A DNA stretch of 64,000 nt, taken from positions 1-64,000 of the forward strand of contig JBKQSP010000025.1 of the NCBI GenBank assembly GCA_052143575.1, given 5' to 3'. The notes under the pieces were generated by a model that was given only the letters and a program-made list of their open reading frames with translations, was not told the DNA's origin and ran no database searches. This DNA is from JAKACA01 sp052143575. Its GTDB lineage: Bacteria; Actinomycetota; Acidimicrobiia; Acidimicrobiales; Bog-793. The position numbers and the translations under genes were made by a program. Positions 52,139-61,422 of the stretch are shown here, in pieces (the stretch's first letter is position 1; every line of letters starts with the position of its first letter).

Positions 52139-53463
52139 CAGGCACTCCTCACGGTGCCCGGCCCACCCGGAGTCGAGGCGTCCGTGCCGGCTGGTACCTC
52201 CGGCCCGGGTGCTGCAGGCAGGGGCCGCACGACCGCCTTGGGCTTCGCGGCGGACGGGCCGATCAAACGGTGGTAGCCGACCGTCATGATGGCGGCGAAG
52301 AGGGCGACGAGGCCGAGCACGATGCCGTACTCGACCCACGTCGGCGAGTAGCGACCGATCAGCTGGAACGACGTCGTTGTCGGGTTGTAGGTGCCGATGG
52401 CGTTACCGGGCGGGAACTGGGTGAGCGGGTTGATGAACCCGATCACGACGAGCTCGATGCGGAACGCAAGGACGCCGACGATAGCGAGGCTGGCGGCCAG
52501 TCCGAGGGAGCCCTGCACCTTGCGGAGCCGTGGGACGAGCAGCAACGACAGCGGGATGACGCCTCCCACGATCCATTCCGTCCAGAAGATCCATGACCAG
52601 GATCCGCCTGGGAGCACGAGGTTGAGGGCCGAGCGGTCGGCCGGCACGTTGCCCCAGAGCACGGTGATGTAGTCGCAGCCGACGAAGAACAAGTCGACGA
52701 TGAGGGCGACGGTGATGAAGCCACGCAGCCACCGCCTTGTGTCGTCCGGCAGGTTGAGGCCACCCCAGCGCTCAGCGGCCAGGGCGAGCAGCGTCACGAG
52801 GGCGGTGCCGGACAGGATGGCGGACACGACGAAGAGAGGCGCCATCAGCGAGGTGTTCCACCAGGTGCGGGCGATCTGCAGCCCGAAGATCCAGGCCGTC
52901 ACCGAGTGCAACAACACCGCCGTCGGGAGTCCCACGTAGGCGAGCACCCGAACGGTCCGGCGCAGCGTCGTGGGCTCCGACTCGTGCTGTTGCAGCACGG
53001 CGAAGTCGACGACCGAGAAGACGAAGTACACCGAGATGATGAGGATGTCCCAGATGAGTGGGGAGGTCCAGTTGGGATGGATGAAGATGTTGAGGATGCG
53101 ATCGGGGCGCCCGAGGTCCGGGATGATCATGAGGGCGGCCACCGTCACGCAGGCGGCAGCCGAGAGAACACCCAGCCTCGAAAGGGGCTTCAAGGCCTTG
53201 ATCCCGAACACCTCGGCACTCGAGGCCATGATGAGGCCGCCTGCCGAAAGGCCGATGAAGAAGGCGAACGTGAAGATGTACATCCCCCAGGAGACGACGT
53301 CGCGCATGCCGGTGGCGGCGAGGCCGTGCTCGAGCTCGTAGATCCAGGCGGCGACGCCGAAGGCGCCCACGAGGACGAGGACCCCGTACCAGAGGCGGAG
53401 CCCAAACTGCGAGCTGCGCTCACGTGGCGCCGAGATCGGAAGCGAAGCCGTGCTGGTGGCCAT
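52138..53463 (-). CDS. NrfD/PsrC-type membrane subunit of a molybdoenzyme complex
   Basis: A 441-residue integral membrane protein with 9-10 TM helices. WGMYIFTFAFFIGLSAGGLI, LGRPDRILNIFIHPNWTSPLIWD and the later WTEWIVGGVIPL fit the NrfD/PsrC family. These subunits exchange electrons between the quinone/quinol pool and the four-cluster Fe-S subunit, without heme. Its partner is the Fe-S protein encoded 12 nt upstream. The C-terminus carries a Pro/Ala-rich tail of about 35 residues. It forms the membrane anchor for the exported catalytic and Fe-S subunits. Confidence 0.93.
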   Translation of the reverse strand: MATSTASLPISAPRERSSQFGLRLWYGVLVLVGAFGVAAWIYELEHGLAATGMRDVVSWGMYIFTFAFFIGLSAGGLIMASSAEVFGIKALKPLSRLGVLSAAACVTVAALMIIPDLGRPDRILNIFIHPNWTSPLIWDILIISVYFVFSVVDFAVLQQHESEPTTLRRTVRVLAYVGLPTAVLLHSVTAWIFGLQIARTWWNTSLMAPLFVVSAILSGTALVTLLALAAERWGGLNLPDDTRRWLRGFITVALIVDLFFVGCDYITVLWGNVPADRSALNLVLPGGSWSWIFWTEWIVGGVIPLSLLLVPRLRKVQGSLGLAASLAIVGVLAFRIELVVIGFINPLTQFPPGNAIGTYNPTTTSFQLIGRYSPTWVEYGIVLGLVALFAAIMTVGYHRLIGPSAAKPKAVVRPLPAAPGPEVPAGTDASTPGGPGTVRSA

Positions 53464-53475
53464 GACCTAACCCCC

Positions 53476-54207
53476 TCAGCTCTCTCGCGCCACGCGCTGG
53501 CGCACGGGCACGTAGTAGACGTTCGGATCCGTGCCGAGCTCGGGGTGGAGCTGAACGGCCCCGCCCTCGTTCACGAGCTGGCTGACCGTGCTGTCGGCGT
53601 CATTGAGGTCCCCGAAGATGCGGGCGCCGATGGGGCAGGCCTGCACGCAGTAGGGATCCTCGCCGACGTCGATGAGCTCGACGCAGAAGGTGCACTTCTC
53701 GACGACGCCCTTCGGTCGCTCCGGCGTGAACACGAGGCGGCCGTCGTAGCGGTACTCCTTGCCGTAGCCGACGATGCCGCCAGGCGCATACTCGGCGTCG
53801 CCCCAGTTGAAGATTCGCACGCCGTAGGGGCAAGCCGCCATGCAGTAGCGACAGCCGATGCAGCGCTCGTAGTCGACGAGCACCGTGCCGTCGTCCCGCC
53901 GGAACGTCGCCTGCACGGGACAGACCTTCACGCACGGTGCGTCGTTGCAGTGCTGGCAGGCGACGGGCAGGTAGGCGAGCTCGAGGTTCGGGAAGACGCC
54001 GTACGGCACGTCGATGTTGTCGCTGGCGGGCGCCTTGGCGGTCGTCGACTGGTTGGGTGCTGTCGTCAACACGCGGTTCCACCAGTAGCCGAGCGGCTCG
54101 TTGTTGATCTGCTTGCAGGCAACTGCACATGTCCAGCAACCGACGCAACGGTTCGTGTCGATCACCATGACGTGGTGCGGCGTTCCGGCTTTGCTCCCAG
54201 AGGCCAT
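53476..54207 (-). CDS. Four-cluster [4Fe-4S] electron-transfer subunit (DmsB/PsrB type)
   Basis: A 243-residue protein with four cysteine groups: CVGCWTCAVAC near the start, CQHCNDAPCVKVCP, CIGCRYCMAACP, and CTFC...CVQACP. This is the DmsB/PsrB/NrfC pattern that binds four [4Fe-4S] clusters and wires the molybdenum subunit to the NrfD anchor. It lacks its own signal peptide, so it would be exported together with the catalytic subunit through the Tat pathway. Start ATG 54207 has AGGAAGG upstream; the longer reading frame overlaps the catalytic gene and is not coding. It follows the catalytic subunit gene by 5 nt. Confidence 0.94.
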   Translation of the reverse strand: MASGSKAGTPHHVMVIDTNRCVGCWTCAVACKQINNEPLGYWWNRVLTTAPNQSTTAKAPASDNIDVPYGVFPNLELAYLPVACQHCNDAPCVKVCPVQATFRRDDGTVLVDYERCIGCRYCMAACPYGVRIFNWGDAEYAPGGIVGYGKEYRYDGRLVFTPERPKGVVEKCTFCVELIDVGEDPYCVQACPIGARIFGDLNDADSTVSQLVNEGGAVQLHPELGTDPNVYYVPVRQRVARES

Positions 54208-54212
54208 GACTG

Positions 54213-56702
54213 TCACCTTCCTACCGGCTCGACCTGAACGAGGCAGTCGTAGTACGCCGCATTCGAGGGGAAATTCGGGATGAGGGCCTGCGCCGGCTTG
54301 GCGATCTGGTGCGTGAGGTTGTTCGGGTGGCCCTCGATGTAGTGCTTGACCTGGATCGTGTCCCAACCGCCCTGGTAGCAGTTGACGACGCCGGGTTTGA
54401 CGGACTCCGTGAGGCGAGCGCGCACCTTCATCTCGCCACGGTCGTTGAAGATCCGCACGACCATCTCGTCGGCGATCCCACGGGAGGCGGCGTCGACCGG
54501 GTTGATCTCGAGGAACCCCTGACCGCCGTTGTTGAGCTCCTTCAGCCACGGCAGGTTGACGTATTGAGAGTGTGTGCGGAACTTCGTATGGGTGGAGAGG
54601 AAGACGAGCGGGTACTTGTCATACAGGGCGTTGGTGGGGGACGCCTCGATGGGTTCCTGGTGTTCGCAGAGCTCCTGGCCGAAGGGCACCAGCATCTCGA
54701 CGTAGAACTCGATCTTGCCGCTCTTGGTCGGGAATTGCTTGTTGTAGAACGGCACGTACGGCATCGGGTCGGTGTTGAGGTGCACTGCCTCGGTCGTGAG
54801 CTGCTCCCAGGTCAGGCCCTTCACCGTCGGGTCGGCGTTCGACTGTCCGATGTGCATGATCTGGCGCAGGTACTCGTCGGGCGGCTGGTCGAAGTACTTG
54901 CCGACCCCCATCTTGTCGGCCACCAGGGCGATGGCGTCGAGGTCAGACTTCGACTCGAAGAGCGGGTCGATGATCTTCGGCATGTACTGCAGGTAGAAGT
55001 TGTTCGACGACAACAGGTCGGTCTTCTCGAGGTACGTGCAGGCCGGCAGGACGAGGTCGGCGATGTCGGCCGTCGCCGAGAGCACGTAGTCGGACACGAC
55101 GCAGAAGTCGAGTGCCATCATGGCCTTCACGACCTGGTTGCGGTCGGACATCTGCTGGGCGAAGTTGTCGATCATGAACCAGGCGGCCCGCACCGGATAG
55201 GGATCGTCCTTCAGCACGGCGTCGCAGAAGTTCATCGGCTCGAGCACCGGGTAGGGAGTGCCGGTCGGGTTCCACCAGTTGAAGAGGTCGAAGGCCGTCG
55301 TCGTCAGGCCGCCGGCGAACGTCGTGACGCCGCCGCCGTGGACACCGAGGTTGCCCGTGATGGCTTGCAGCGTGAGCAAGGCCTGCATGTGGAGATCGCC
55401 GTGGTACCAGTGGGATAGGCCGAAGCCCACGCGCACGGCGAAGGGCTTCAAGGTGCCCCATGTCTGGGCGAGGGAGACGATCTGCGCCGCCGGGAGGTCC
55501 GTGAGCGCCGAGGTGTACTCCGGCGTGTACTTGGAGGCCATGTCGGCGAGTGCCTGCAGGGCCGTCGATGCCTGCTGCTGGCCGGCGGCGTGCGTCCCGA
55601 AGAGGGCGGGGAGTTTGACGGACTTGTCGCTCGCAGCCTTCAACGTGCCGTCCGCCTCGTCGAAGACGACGTAGTCGTCGTCCTTGGCGCCTGCGATGAC
55701 GTCCTTGGCCCGCAGCCACTTCTTCGTGCTCGGGTCCACGAGGTAGGGGCCGACGGTGTAGCTGCGGATGTAGTCGGCGTCGTAGAGCCCGTGCGACAGC
55801 ACGTAGTTGATGATCCCGTCGATAAGGGCGGTGTCGGCTCCCGGCCGGATCGGCAGCCAGTCGTCGCAGGCGGCGGACGTGACGGTGAAGCGGGGGTCGA
55901 CGGAGATGAGCTGGGTCCCGTTGGCGTCGCGGGCGTCGCACATCACGCGCCAGTCGGGGATGGACGTCTCGGCGACGTTGTTCGCCCAGAAGACGATCCC
56001 CTTGGCCGAGAGGAAGTCGACGGACTCGTGCCCGGTGAAGAAACCCCCGCCGTTGGCCGGGTTCGCCGGATCCACCAGCACGTAGTTCCAGCCGGCCGGA
56101 GTGGCGGAGTCTCCCTCGTTGTCACCCTCGGAGTCGCCGGCCGAGGCGCCGATGACACTGGCGAGACGGAAGCCGGCGCCTACGACGCCCTCGATGAGGG
56201 CGAGCGAGCCGGTGTAGGGGGCGATCCAGACGGACTTCTTGCCGTACTTCTCTTGTGCCGCCTGGAATTTCTCGGCGATCATGGAGGTCGCCTCGGCCCA
56301 GCTGATGCGCTTCCAGCGGCCCGAGCCGCGCCCGCCCACCGCCATGTAGGGGTACTTGATGCGGTCGGGGCTGTAGGTGTTCGAGATCTGCGAGAGGCCC
56401 CGCAGGCAGATACGCGGGTGGAACGTGGGAGCAGGGGCGCCCGAGACGGTCGTGGTTCCCCAGCTGGCCGGTCCGATCTCGGTCACGCGCCCGTCGACGA
56501 CGTGGATGAGGTGACCGCAGGCGCCGTCGCAGTTGTTCGAGTGCCCGGTGCGGTACACCGTGGCGTTGCCGTTGACGACCGGCTCGGAAGCCTCGGCGTC
56601 CTGCCCGAGGAGTGGCTGGAAGAAGCGCAGATGGTCGGCCAGAACGACCCCACCTACGGTTGCCGCGCTCCCTCCGAGGAAGGCGCGTCTCGAGAAGGTC
56701 AT
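54213..56702 (-). CDS. Tat-exported molybdopterin oxidoreductase with type II (His/Asp) cofactor ligands
   Basis: An 829-residue catalytic subunit of the DMSO reductase superfamily. SRRAFLGG at 4-11 is a Tat leader. The proximal [4Fe-4S] cluster is bound by H54, C58, C62 and C99 (H-x3-C-x3-C-x36-C), with His in place of the first Cys as in NarG and other type II enzymes. ESVDFLSAKGIVFWANN (226-242) aligns by eye with NarG ESADWYNSS..., so D229 should ligate molybdenum. The C-terminal cofactor-binding domain is complete. Substrate is not deducible: nitrate, selenate, chlorate, dimethyl sulfide or hydrocarbons are used by relatives. Start ATG 56702 has AAGGGG upstream. First gene of a five-gene operon with Fe-S, NrfD, TorD and polyferredoxin genes. 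Confidence 0.92.
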   Translation of the reverse strand: MTFSRRAFLGGSAATVGGVVLADHLRFFQPLLGQDAEASEPVVNGNATVYRTGHSNNCDGACGHLIHVVDGRVTEIGPASWGTTTVSGAPAPTFHPRICLRGLSQISNTYSPDRIKYPYMAVGGRGSGRWKRISWAEATSMIAEKFQAAQEKYGKKSVWIAPYTGSLALIEGVVGAGFRLASVIGASAGDSEGDNEGDSATPAGWNYVLVDPANPANGGGFFTGHESVDFLSAKGIVFWANNVAETSIPDWRVMCDARDANGTQLISVDPRFTVTSAACDDWLPIRPGADTALIDGIINYVLSHGLYDADYIRSYTVGPYLVDPSTKKWLRAKDVIAGAKDDDYVVFDEADGTLKAASDKSVKLPALFGTHAAGQQQASTALQALADMASKYTPEYTSALTDLPAAQIVSLAQTWGTLKPFAVRVGFGLSHWYHGDLHMQALLTLQAITGNLGVHGGGVTTFAGGLTTTAFDLFNWWNPTGTPYPVLEPMNFCDAVLKDDPYPVRAAWFMIDNFAQQMSDRNQVVKAMMALDFCVVSDYVLSATADIADLVLPACTYLEKTDLLSSNNFYLQYMPKIIDPLFESKSDLDAIALVADKMGVGKYFDQPPDEYLRQIMHIGQSNADPTVKGLTWEQLTTEAVHLNTDPMPYVPFYNKQFPTKSGKIEFYVEMLVPFGQELCEHQEPIEASPTNALYDKYPLVFLSTHTKFRTHSQYVNLPWLKELNNGGQGFLEINPVDAASRGIADEMVVRIFNDRGEMKVRARLTESVKPGVVNCYQGGWDTIQVKHYIEGHPNNLTHQIAKPAQALIPNFPSNAAYYDCLVQVEPVGR

Positions 56703-56756
56703 CGTGACGACCCCTTTTCTTGTCGGCTTCGAGAGCGAAAGACGACACGGCGGCAC

Positions 56757-56847
56757 CCACATGTGGTGGCTCCCGATCGGCTCTCGCATCTCCACTCAAG
56801 CGGTCTGACGCCGCGGTAACTAGGGCCGAACGACTCCAGAGTTCGGC
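56757..56847. promoter_or_regulatory. Palindromes in the promoter region of the molybdoenzyme operon
   Basis: Two inverted repeats stand in the 206-bp gap before the catalytic subunit gene. CCACATGTGG at 56757-56766 is a perfect 10-bp palindrome, about 55 bp before the ATG. GCCGAAC - 9 nt - GTTCGGC at 56825-56847 is a 7-bp inverted repeat about 125 bp before it. Either could be an operator of a redox or electron-acceptor regulator. The second could also act as terminator for the ABC operon that ends at 56909. Confidence 0.5.
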
Positions 56848-56908
56848 TAAGAGTCCCGCCGAAATGCGCGAATTGGCTGCGTGGGGCTATTCCACGGGCG
56901 CCGGCGGC

Positions 56909-58066
56909 CTATTGCGAGATCGACTGCTCGCTCGTGGGGTCGAAGAAGTGGATGCGATCGGCATCGATCTCGAGGCGGAGGCGCCCTCCTGGCTTCACGG
57001 CCGCCGCGGCGTCCACGCTGGCGATGCCGTCTCCGGCCGTGCCCCCAAGGGACACGCTCTCGGCCGGCTCGGACTCATGGGTGCGAACGGGCGTCGCGTC
57101 GATGGCGAAGTGAACGAGGAGCTCGGAACCGAGCGGTTCGACGAGATCGACGTCTCCGACGAAGCCCGGTCGCCCGCTCTCGGCGGAGATCCGGAGGTGT
57201 TCGGGGCGGAAGCCGACCACGACGGGCGAGTCCCGGTAGCTCGCCAGCTCCGGTCGTCGCGCGAGCAGGGAGTCGGGAAGCTCGAGCCGCTGCGATCCGA
57301 GCTGCAGTGAACGGGCGTCGGCGCCCAGGCGAGCCTCGTAGAGGTTCATCGCCGGCGAGCCGATGAAGCCGCCCACGAACAGGTCGGTCGGGTGGTCGTA
57401 AATGCGCTGGGGGACGTCGCACTGCCGCACCTTGCCTTCGGCGAGCACGGCGACACGGTCGCCCATTGTCATGGCTTCGGTCTGGTCGTGGGTGACATAG
57501 AGCGTCGCCACACCGAGGCGCCGCTGCAGCCGGTTGATCTCCGCCCGCATCTGGACGCGCAGGCGGGCGTCGAGATTGGACAGCGGCTCGTCCATGAGGA
57601 AGGCAGCCGGCTCGCGCACGATCGCCCGACCCATGGCGACTCGCTGACGCTGCCCACCCGAGAGCCGCCCGGGGCGCTGGTCGAGGAGCTTCGTGAGGCC
57701 CATCAGCTCGGCCGCCTGGGCGACCTTGTCTCGGATCTCGTTGCGCGGCATCTTGCGAACCTTGAGCGGGAAGCCGATGTTCTGTGCCACGGTCATGTTC
57801 GGGTAGAGGGCGTAGTTCTGGAACACCATGGCGAGGTCGCGGTTCTTCGGTGCGACCTCGTTCATGATGGCCTCGCCGATGCGCAAGGTCCCCGAGGTGA
57901 TCTGCTCGAGGCCGGCCACCATGCGCAACAGCGTTGTCTTGCCGCATCCGGACGGGCCGACGAGGACGACGAATTCGCCGTCCGACACGTCGAGGTCGAC
58001 ACCTCTGACGGCCTCGAAGCCGTTCGGGTAGGTCTTCGTGACGTTCTCGAGGCTCACCGTGGCCAT
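56909..58066 (-). CDS. Sugar ABC transporter ATPase (MsmK/UgpC type)
   Basis: A 385-residue ATPase of the CUT1 sugar importer group. GPSGCGKTT (38-46) is Walker A, LSGGQRQRVAMGRAI the signature helix, FLMDEPLSNLDA Walker B and YVTHDQTEAM the H-loop region. After residue 240 the C-terminal regulatory TOBE/OB domain (FIGSPAMNLYEARLG...VVGFRPEHLRI) is as in MsmK, MalK and UgpC. It drives the two permeases encoded upstream. The gene is the last of the operon and overlaps the mannosidase stop by 13 nt. In many actinobacteria one shared ATPase serves several importers; here the gene sits with its own permeases, so it may be dedicated. Confidence 0.96.
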   Translation of the reverse strand: MATVSLENVTKTYPNGFEAVRGVDLDVSDGEFVVLVGPSGCGKTTLLRMVAGLEQITSGTLRIGEAIMNEVAPKNRDLAMVFQNYALYPNMTVAQNIGFPLKVRKMPRNEIRDKVAQAAELMGLTKLLDQRPGRLSGGQRQRVAMGRAIVREPAAFLMDEPLSNLDARLRVQMRAEINRLQRRLGVATLYVTHDQTEAMTMGDRVAVLAEGKVRQCDVPQRIYDHPTDLFVGGFIGSPAMNLYEARLGADARSLQLGSQRLELPDSLLARRPELASYRDSPVVVGFRPEHLRISAESGRPGFVGDVDLVEPLGSELLVHFAIDATPVRTHESEPAESVSLGGTAGDGIASVDAAAAVKPGGRLRLEIDADRIHFFDPTSEQSISQ

Positions 58067-60582
58067 GACTCAGCACCTGCCTCCGTCGAGTGCTCGAGCT
58101 CGGCGATGTCCACGAAGCGGGCGGGCGCCGATGCATCGTCGGGGACGAGCACGGTCTGCACCTCGTAGGGGGCCAGTTCTGCTGCCACCGCGCGTCCGAG
58201 CAGCCGACCGCTGAGCGCCACGGCCACGTGCGCCCCGGTGGCCTCGACGAGGCGAACGACGATGCCCTCGTCGTTCTCTGCCCGCTTCAGCGCTCGCACG
58301 ACGGCGGCGCCGGGCGGCTCCACTCGCAAGAGGGCTCCCTTGGCGGGCAGGTCCCCGGAGTGGTAGGTGTCCGCCACCACGATGGGACGACGCAGGTGCT
58401 CGACAGCGCGGGCGACGAGCCCGGCCGCCTGCCAGTCCCCGCTGTGAGGGTGGATCCGCACGCTGGCTTGGTGACGACCGCTGTCGGTGTACGGGTAGTC
58501 GTCGCCGGGGCGGGCCGCCCATCCTCCGCCGTGATCTCCCGCCAGCGGGTTGCGCAGCACGGTGAGCCGGGTGGTGGCACCTGTGGCGTCATAACCGTGC
58601 AGGTAATCGGTCGTGCAACCGACGCCCCGGTCCGTCGTGGGGTCGTAGCAGTCGAGCCAGCCCTGCAGCGGCTCCTCGGCTCCGGAGGGGCGGCGCACAG
58701 CGTGCCCGTAGGCAGCGCCGGCGACGGTGACCACCTCCGGGCCGAGTCGCCACGGCATCACGAGCTTGAGTACGACGTGAGGCGTCGACCAGTCAGCGCG
58801 GAGGCGGATCTCGGCATACGAGGCGGCGCGGGCAAGACAGAGATCCATGGTGAGGAAGGAGGCGTCGGATCGGAACCGCAACTGCAGTCGCCAGCGAAGG
58901 GGCCCGCTCTCGATCGTCTCCCATCCGACGAATTCGCAGGGGACCTGCTCGCCCTCGTATCGGATGAGGCCGTGCGACCAGGTGTCGCTCCTGTCCGCCA
59001 GAACGACAGGGCGGATGCCGCCGTCGCCGATCAGCTCGGTCCCGCTCGCCAGATCGACCAGGCTCGAGATGCTGCCCGTGCTGACCTCGACGACGGCGCG
59101 TAGGACGTCGCTCTCGATGACCGGCTGCGTGGCGGGCGCCGGACCGTCGGGCAGGCGCGCCGTCCCCCCGCGGAGCCAGAAGACCTCGTAGCCGAGCGGG
59201 CCGAGCTCGGCGACGAACAACGAGTGCGAGCGAAACAGCGTGACCTCGCCGGAGGCCACCGCCTGGCTGGCGATCTCGTTCCCGTCGCTGTCGAGCACAG
59301 CCGCCGACGACCGCGGTGCCTCGATGACCTGGCGCACCGGCCAGCCGAGTGGGTTGTAGGCGAGGAAGGGAACGCCGGAGCCCTCGTTCCCGGTCCAGAA
59401 CGACGAGTCGCGCTGCACCGGGCCGCCCAGTCCGAGGCTCGTGTCCACGCGGTGGGCGATCTCATAGACGGCGTTCGTCGTCACCTGGTCGGCCATCGTC
59501 TCGACGTAGCCGAAGCGGGCGCGCACGGTCCCGTACGCCGATTCGCTCGCCGTGCCGGCGAGGGTGTCGTGGAATTGGCAGAGGAGGAGCTCCTTCCAGG
59601 CGGCGGTGAGCTCCGCCGCCCGATAGCGGCGTCCTACCAGCCGGCTTGCCACCACCTCGGCCGACTCGGCGCCGAGAAGGGCCGCTTCACAGCGGTCGTT
59701 CTCGCGCTTGACCCATGCGCTCACCGAGTAGCAGCCGACGGCGTGGTGCTGCAGCTCGCCGTGCACGAGGGGCAGGGCCGGGCGGCGGCTCTCGAGCTCG
59801 GCGAAATAGCGGTCAGGGTCGCTGTAGGCGACACCGGCGTCATCTGCTGCAACGGTGTCGATCGCCTGCAGCATCGCTCGTGTCGGGCCGCCCCCGTGGT
59901 TGCCGATGCCGTAGAAGAGCATCATCGGGGTGTTCTCCGACTCGGCGCGCCGATCGAGCTCCTGCACTCGTTCCGGGATCTGCTCAGCCGAGTCGGTGGC
60001 GTAGTCGAAGGGAATCCGGTAGGCGAGCACCGTGCTCCCGTCGGCGTCCCCCCACCGGAAGGCCTGGCCCGGCAGCTCCCGCTCGTGCGCCGCTGGTCGC
60101 ATCATGACGTAGGCGCCGAGGCCGCTGCGGGACAGCAGCTGCGGGAGGCCGGCAGCGTGGCCGAACGAGTCCACGTTGTAGCCGGTGCGGGCCACGCGAC
60201 CGAAGGCTCGCTGGAAGAAGCGTTGCCCGACGAGGAGCTGGCGGCAGAAAGACTCACCGGAGGGGAGGTTGCAGTCCGGCTCCACCCACATGCCGCCGAC
60301 CAGGCACCAACGACCGGCTGCGACGGCCGCCCTGATCTGCTCGAAGAGGGCCTCGTCGTGCTGCTCGATCCACTCGTGATGGGCGGCTGAGCTCGCCGTG
60401 AAAACGACGTCGGCGTGCTCGGCAAGGCGGTCGAGGGCCGCCCGGAAAGTCGCCCAGACCTCGCCGAAGCCTTCACGCCAGTCCCAGATCCAAACGGGGT
60501 CCATGTGGGCGTTCCCGATGAGGTGCACGGTGCGCGCCGAAGCTTCGACGACCTCACGCCCGGTTTCGGTCTCTGGCGGCAT
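58054..60582 (-). CDS. GH38 alpha-mannosidase
   Basis: An 842-residue glycoside hydrolase of family 38. VHLIGNAHMDPVWIWDW holds the metal-binding H26 and D28; YNVDSFGHAAGLPQLL gives the nucleophile D138; GIGNHGGGPT carries the later His. WVEPDCNLPSGESFCRQLL is the usual stretch between. The enzyme removes alpha-linked mannose in a zinc-dependent retaining reaction. No signal peptide, so it works in the cytoplasm on what the importer brings in. The ATG lies 3 nt after the permease stop, and its end overlaps the ATPase gene. Bacterial GH38 enzymes vary in linkage specificity, which the sequence does not settle. Confidence 0.94.
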   Translation of the reverse strand: MPPETETGREVVEASARTVHLIGNAHMDPVWIWDWREGFGEVWATFRAALDRLAEHADVVFTASSAAHHEWIEQHDEALFEQIRAAVAAGRWCLVGGMWVEPDCNLPSGESFCRQLLVGQRFFQRAFGRVARTGYNVDSFGHAAGLPQLLSRSGLGAYVMMRPAAHERELPGQAFRWGDADGSTVLAYRIPFDYATDSAEQIPERVQELDRRAESENTPMMLFYGIGNHGGGPTRAMLQAIDTVAADDAGVAYSDPDRYFAELESRRPALPLVHGELQHHAVGCYSVSAWVKRENDRCEAALLGAESAEVVASRLVGRRYRAAELTAAWKELLLCQFHDTLAGTASESAYGTVRARFGYVETMADQVTTNAVYEIAHRVDTSLGLGGPVQRDSSFWTGNEGSGVPFLAYNPLGWPVRQVIEAPRSSAAVLDSDGNEIASQAVASGEVTLFRSHSLFVAELGPLGYEVFWLRGGTARLPDGPAPATQPVIESDVLRAVVEVSTGSISSLVDLASGTELIGDGGIRPVVLADRSDTWSHGLIRYEGEQVPCEFVGWETIESGPLRWRLQLRFRSDASFLTMDLCLARAASYAEIRLRADWSTPHVVLKLVMPWRLGPEVVTVAGAAYGHAVRRPSGAEEPLQGWLDCYDPTTDRGVGCTTDYLHGYDATGATTRLTVLRNPLAGDHGGGWAARPGDDYPYTDSGRHQASVRIHPHSGDWQAAGLVARAVEHLRRPIVVADTYHSGDLPAKGALLRVEPPGAAVVRALKRAENDEGIVVRLVEATGAHVAVALSGRLLGRAVAAELAPYEVQTVLVPDDASAPARFVDIAELEHSTEAGAESWPR

Positions 60583-60585
60583 CGC

Positions 60586-61422
60586 TCAGCCTTTCACCGC
60601 TCCGCCGAGGGCGAAGCCCTGGCCGACCCAACGGGTGACGATGAGGTACAGCACGACGGGAGGTAGCGAGTACAGCAGGGCGAAGGCTGCCACGTCGCTG
60701 TAGTTGATGTTGTACTGGCCGAGGAAGCTGTACATCGTGACAGAGGCCGGGTTGTTGGCGCCCTGCAAGAGGATGTAGGGGATGTAGAAGTCGCTCCAGG
60801 CGTTCACGAAGGTGTACATCGCCACGACGCAGATGCCCGGCACGATCAAGGGGACCACGAGGCGCCAGAGCGACCCCCAGCGGTTCGTACCGTCGATCCA
60901 GGCCGCCTCCTCGACCTCTCGAGGCACGGCGTCGATGAAGCTGCGGGCGATCCAGGTGGCAAAGGGGAGCGCCGTCGCCGTCATGAACCACACCGTCCAG
61001 AACTTCGAGTTGATGAAGTTCAGCGTCACGAAGAAGTCGTAGGTGGGCACCATGAGGGCGATGATCGGCAGGCCGGTAAGGAACACGAGGACGTAGACGA
61101 ACCACTCCTGGGCGCGCGACTGGAAGCGGGAGAGGGGATAGGCGGCGAGCACGCCGATGACCGTCGTGCACAGCGTCGTGCCGACGGCGAGGTAGAGCGA
61201 ATTCTCGAACGACGACACGAACGAGCTCTCGTGCAGCACGTCCGAGAAGTGCGAGAGCGTGAAGCTGCCGCCGCCCTGCAGGTTGAAGGATCCGTGAGCT
61301 TGGAAAGCCACGATCACCATCCAGACGAACGGGATGAGGAAGAGGAGGCCCACGAGCACCATGGCGGCCGACGGCAGGTGCCGGAAGACCGCTCGCTGCT
61401 GGGAGGGCGGGGCGCTGATCAT
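60586..61422 (-). CDS. Sugar ABC transporter permease (MalG/CUT1 type)
   Basis: A 278-residue permease with 6 TM helices. VPREVEEAAWIDGTNRWGSLWRLVVPLI is the EAA loop (E-A-A-x3-G) that docks on the ATPase. LGGAVKG at the C-terminus is typical of MalG-type subunits. Start ATG 61422 overlaps the stop of the MalF-type gene (ATGA). It forms the membrane channel with that subunit. The external gate and binding-protein contacts are not apparent from sequence. Confidence 0.95.
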   Translation of the reverse strand: MISAPPSQQRAVFRHLPSAAMVLVGLLFLIPFVWMVIVAFQAHGSFNLQGGGSFTLSHFSDVLHESSFVSSFENSLYLAVGTTLCTTVIGVLAAYPLSRFQSRAQEWFVYVLVFLTGLPIIALMVPTYDFFVTLNFINSKFWTVWFMTATALPFATWIARSFIDAVPREVEEAAWIDGTNRWGSLWRLVVPLIVPGICVVAMYTFVNAWSDFYIPYILLQGANNPASVTMYSFLGQYNINYSDVAAFALLYSLPPVVLYLIVTRWVGQGFALGGAVKG

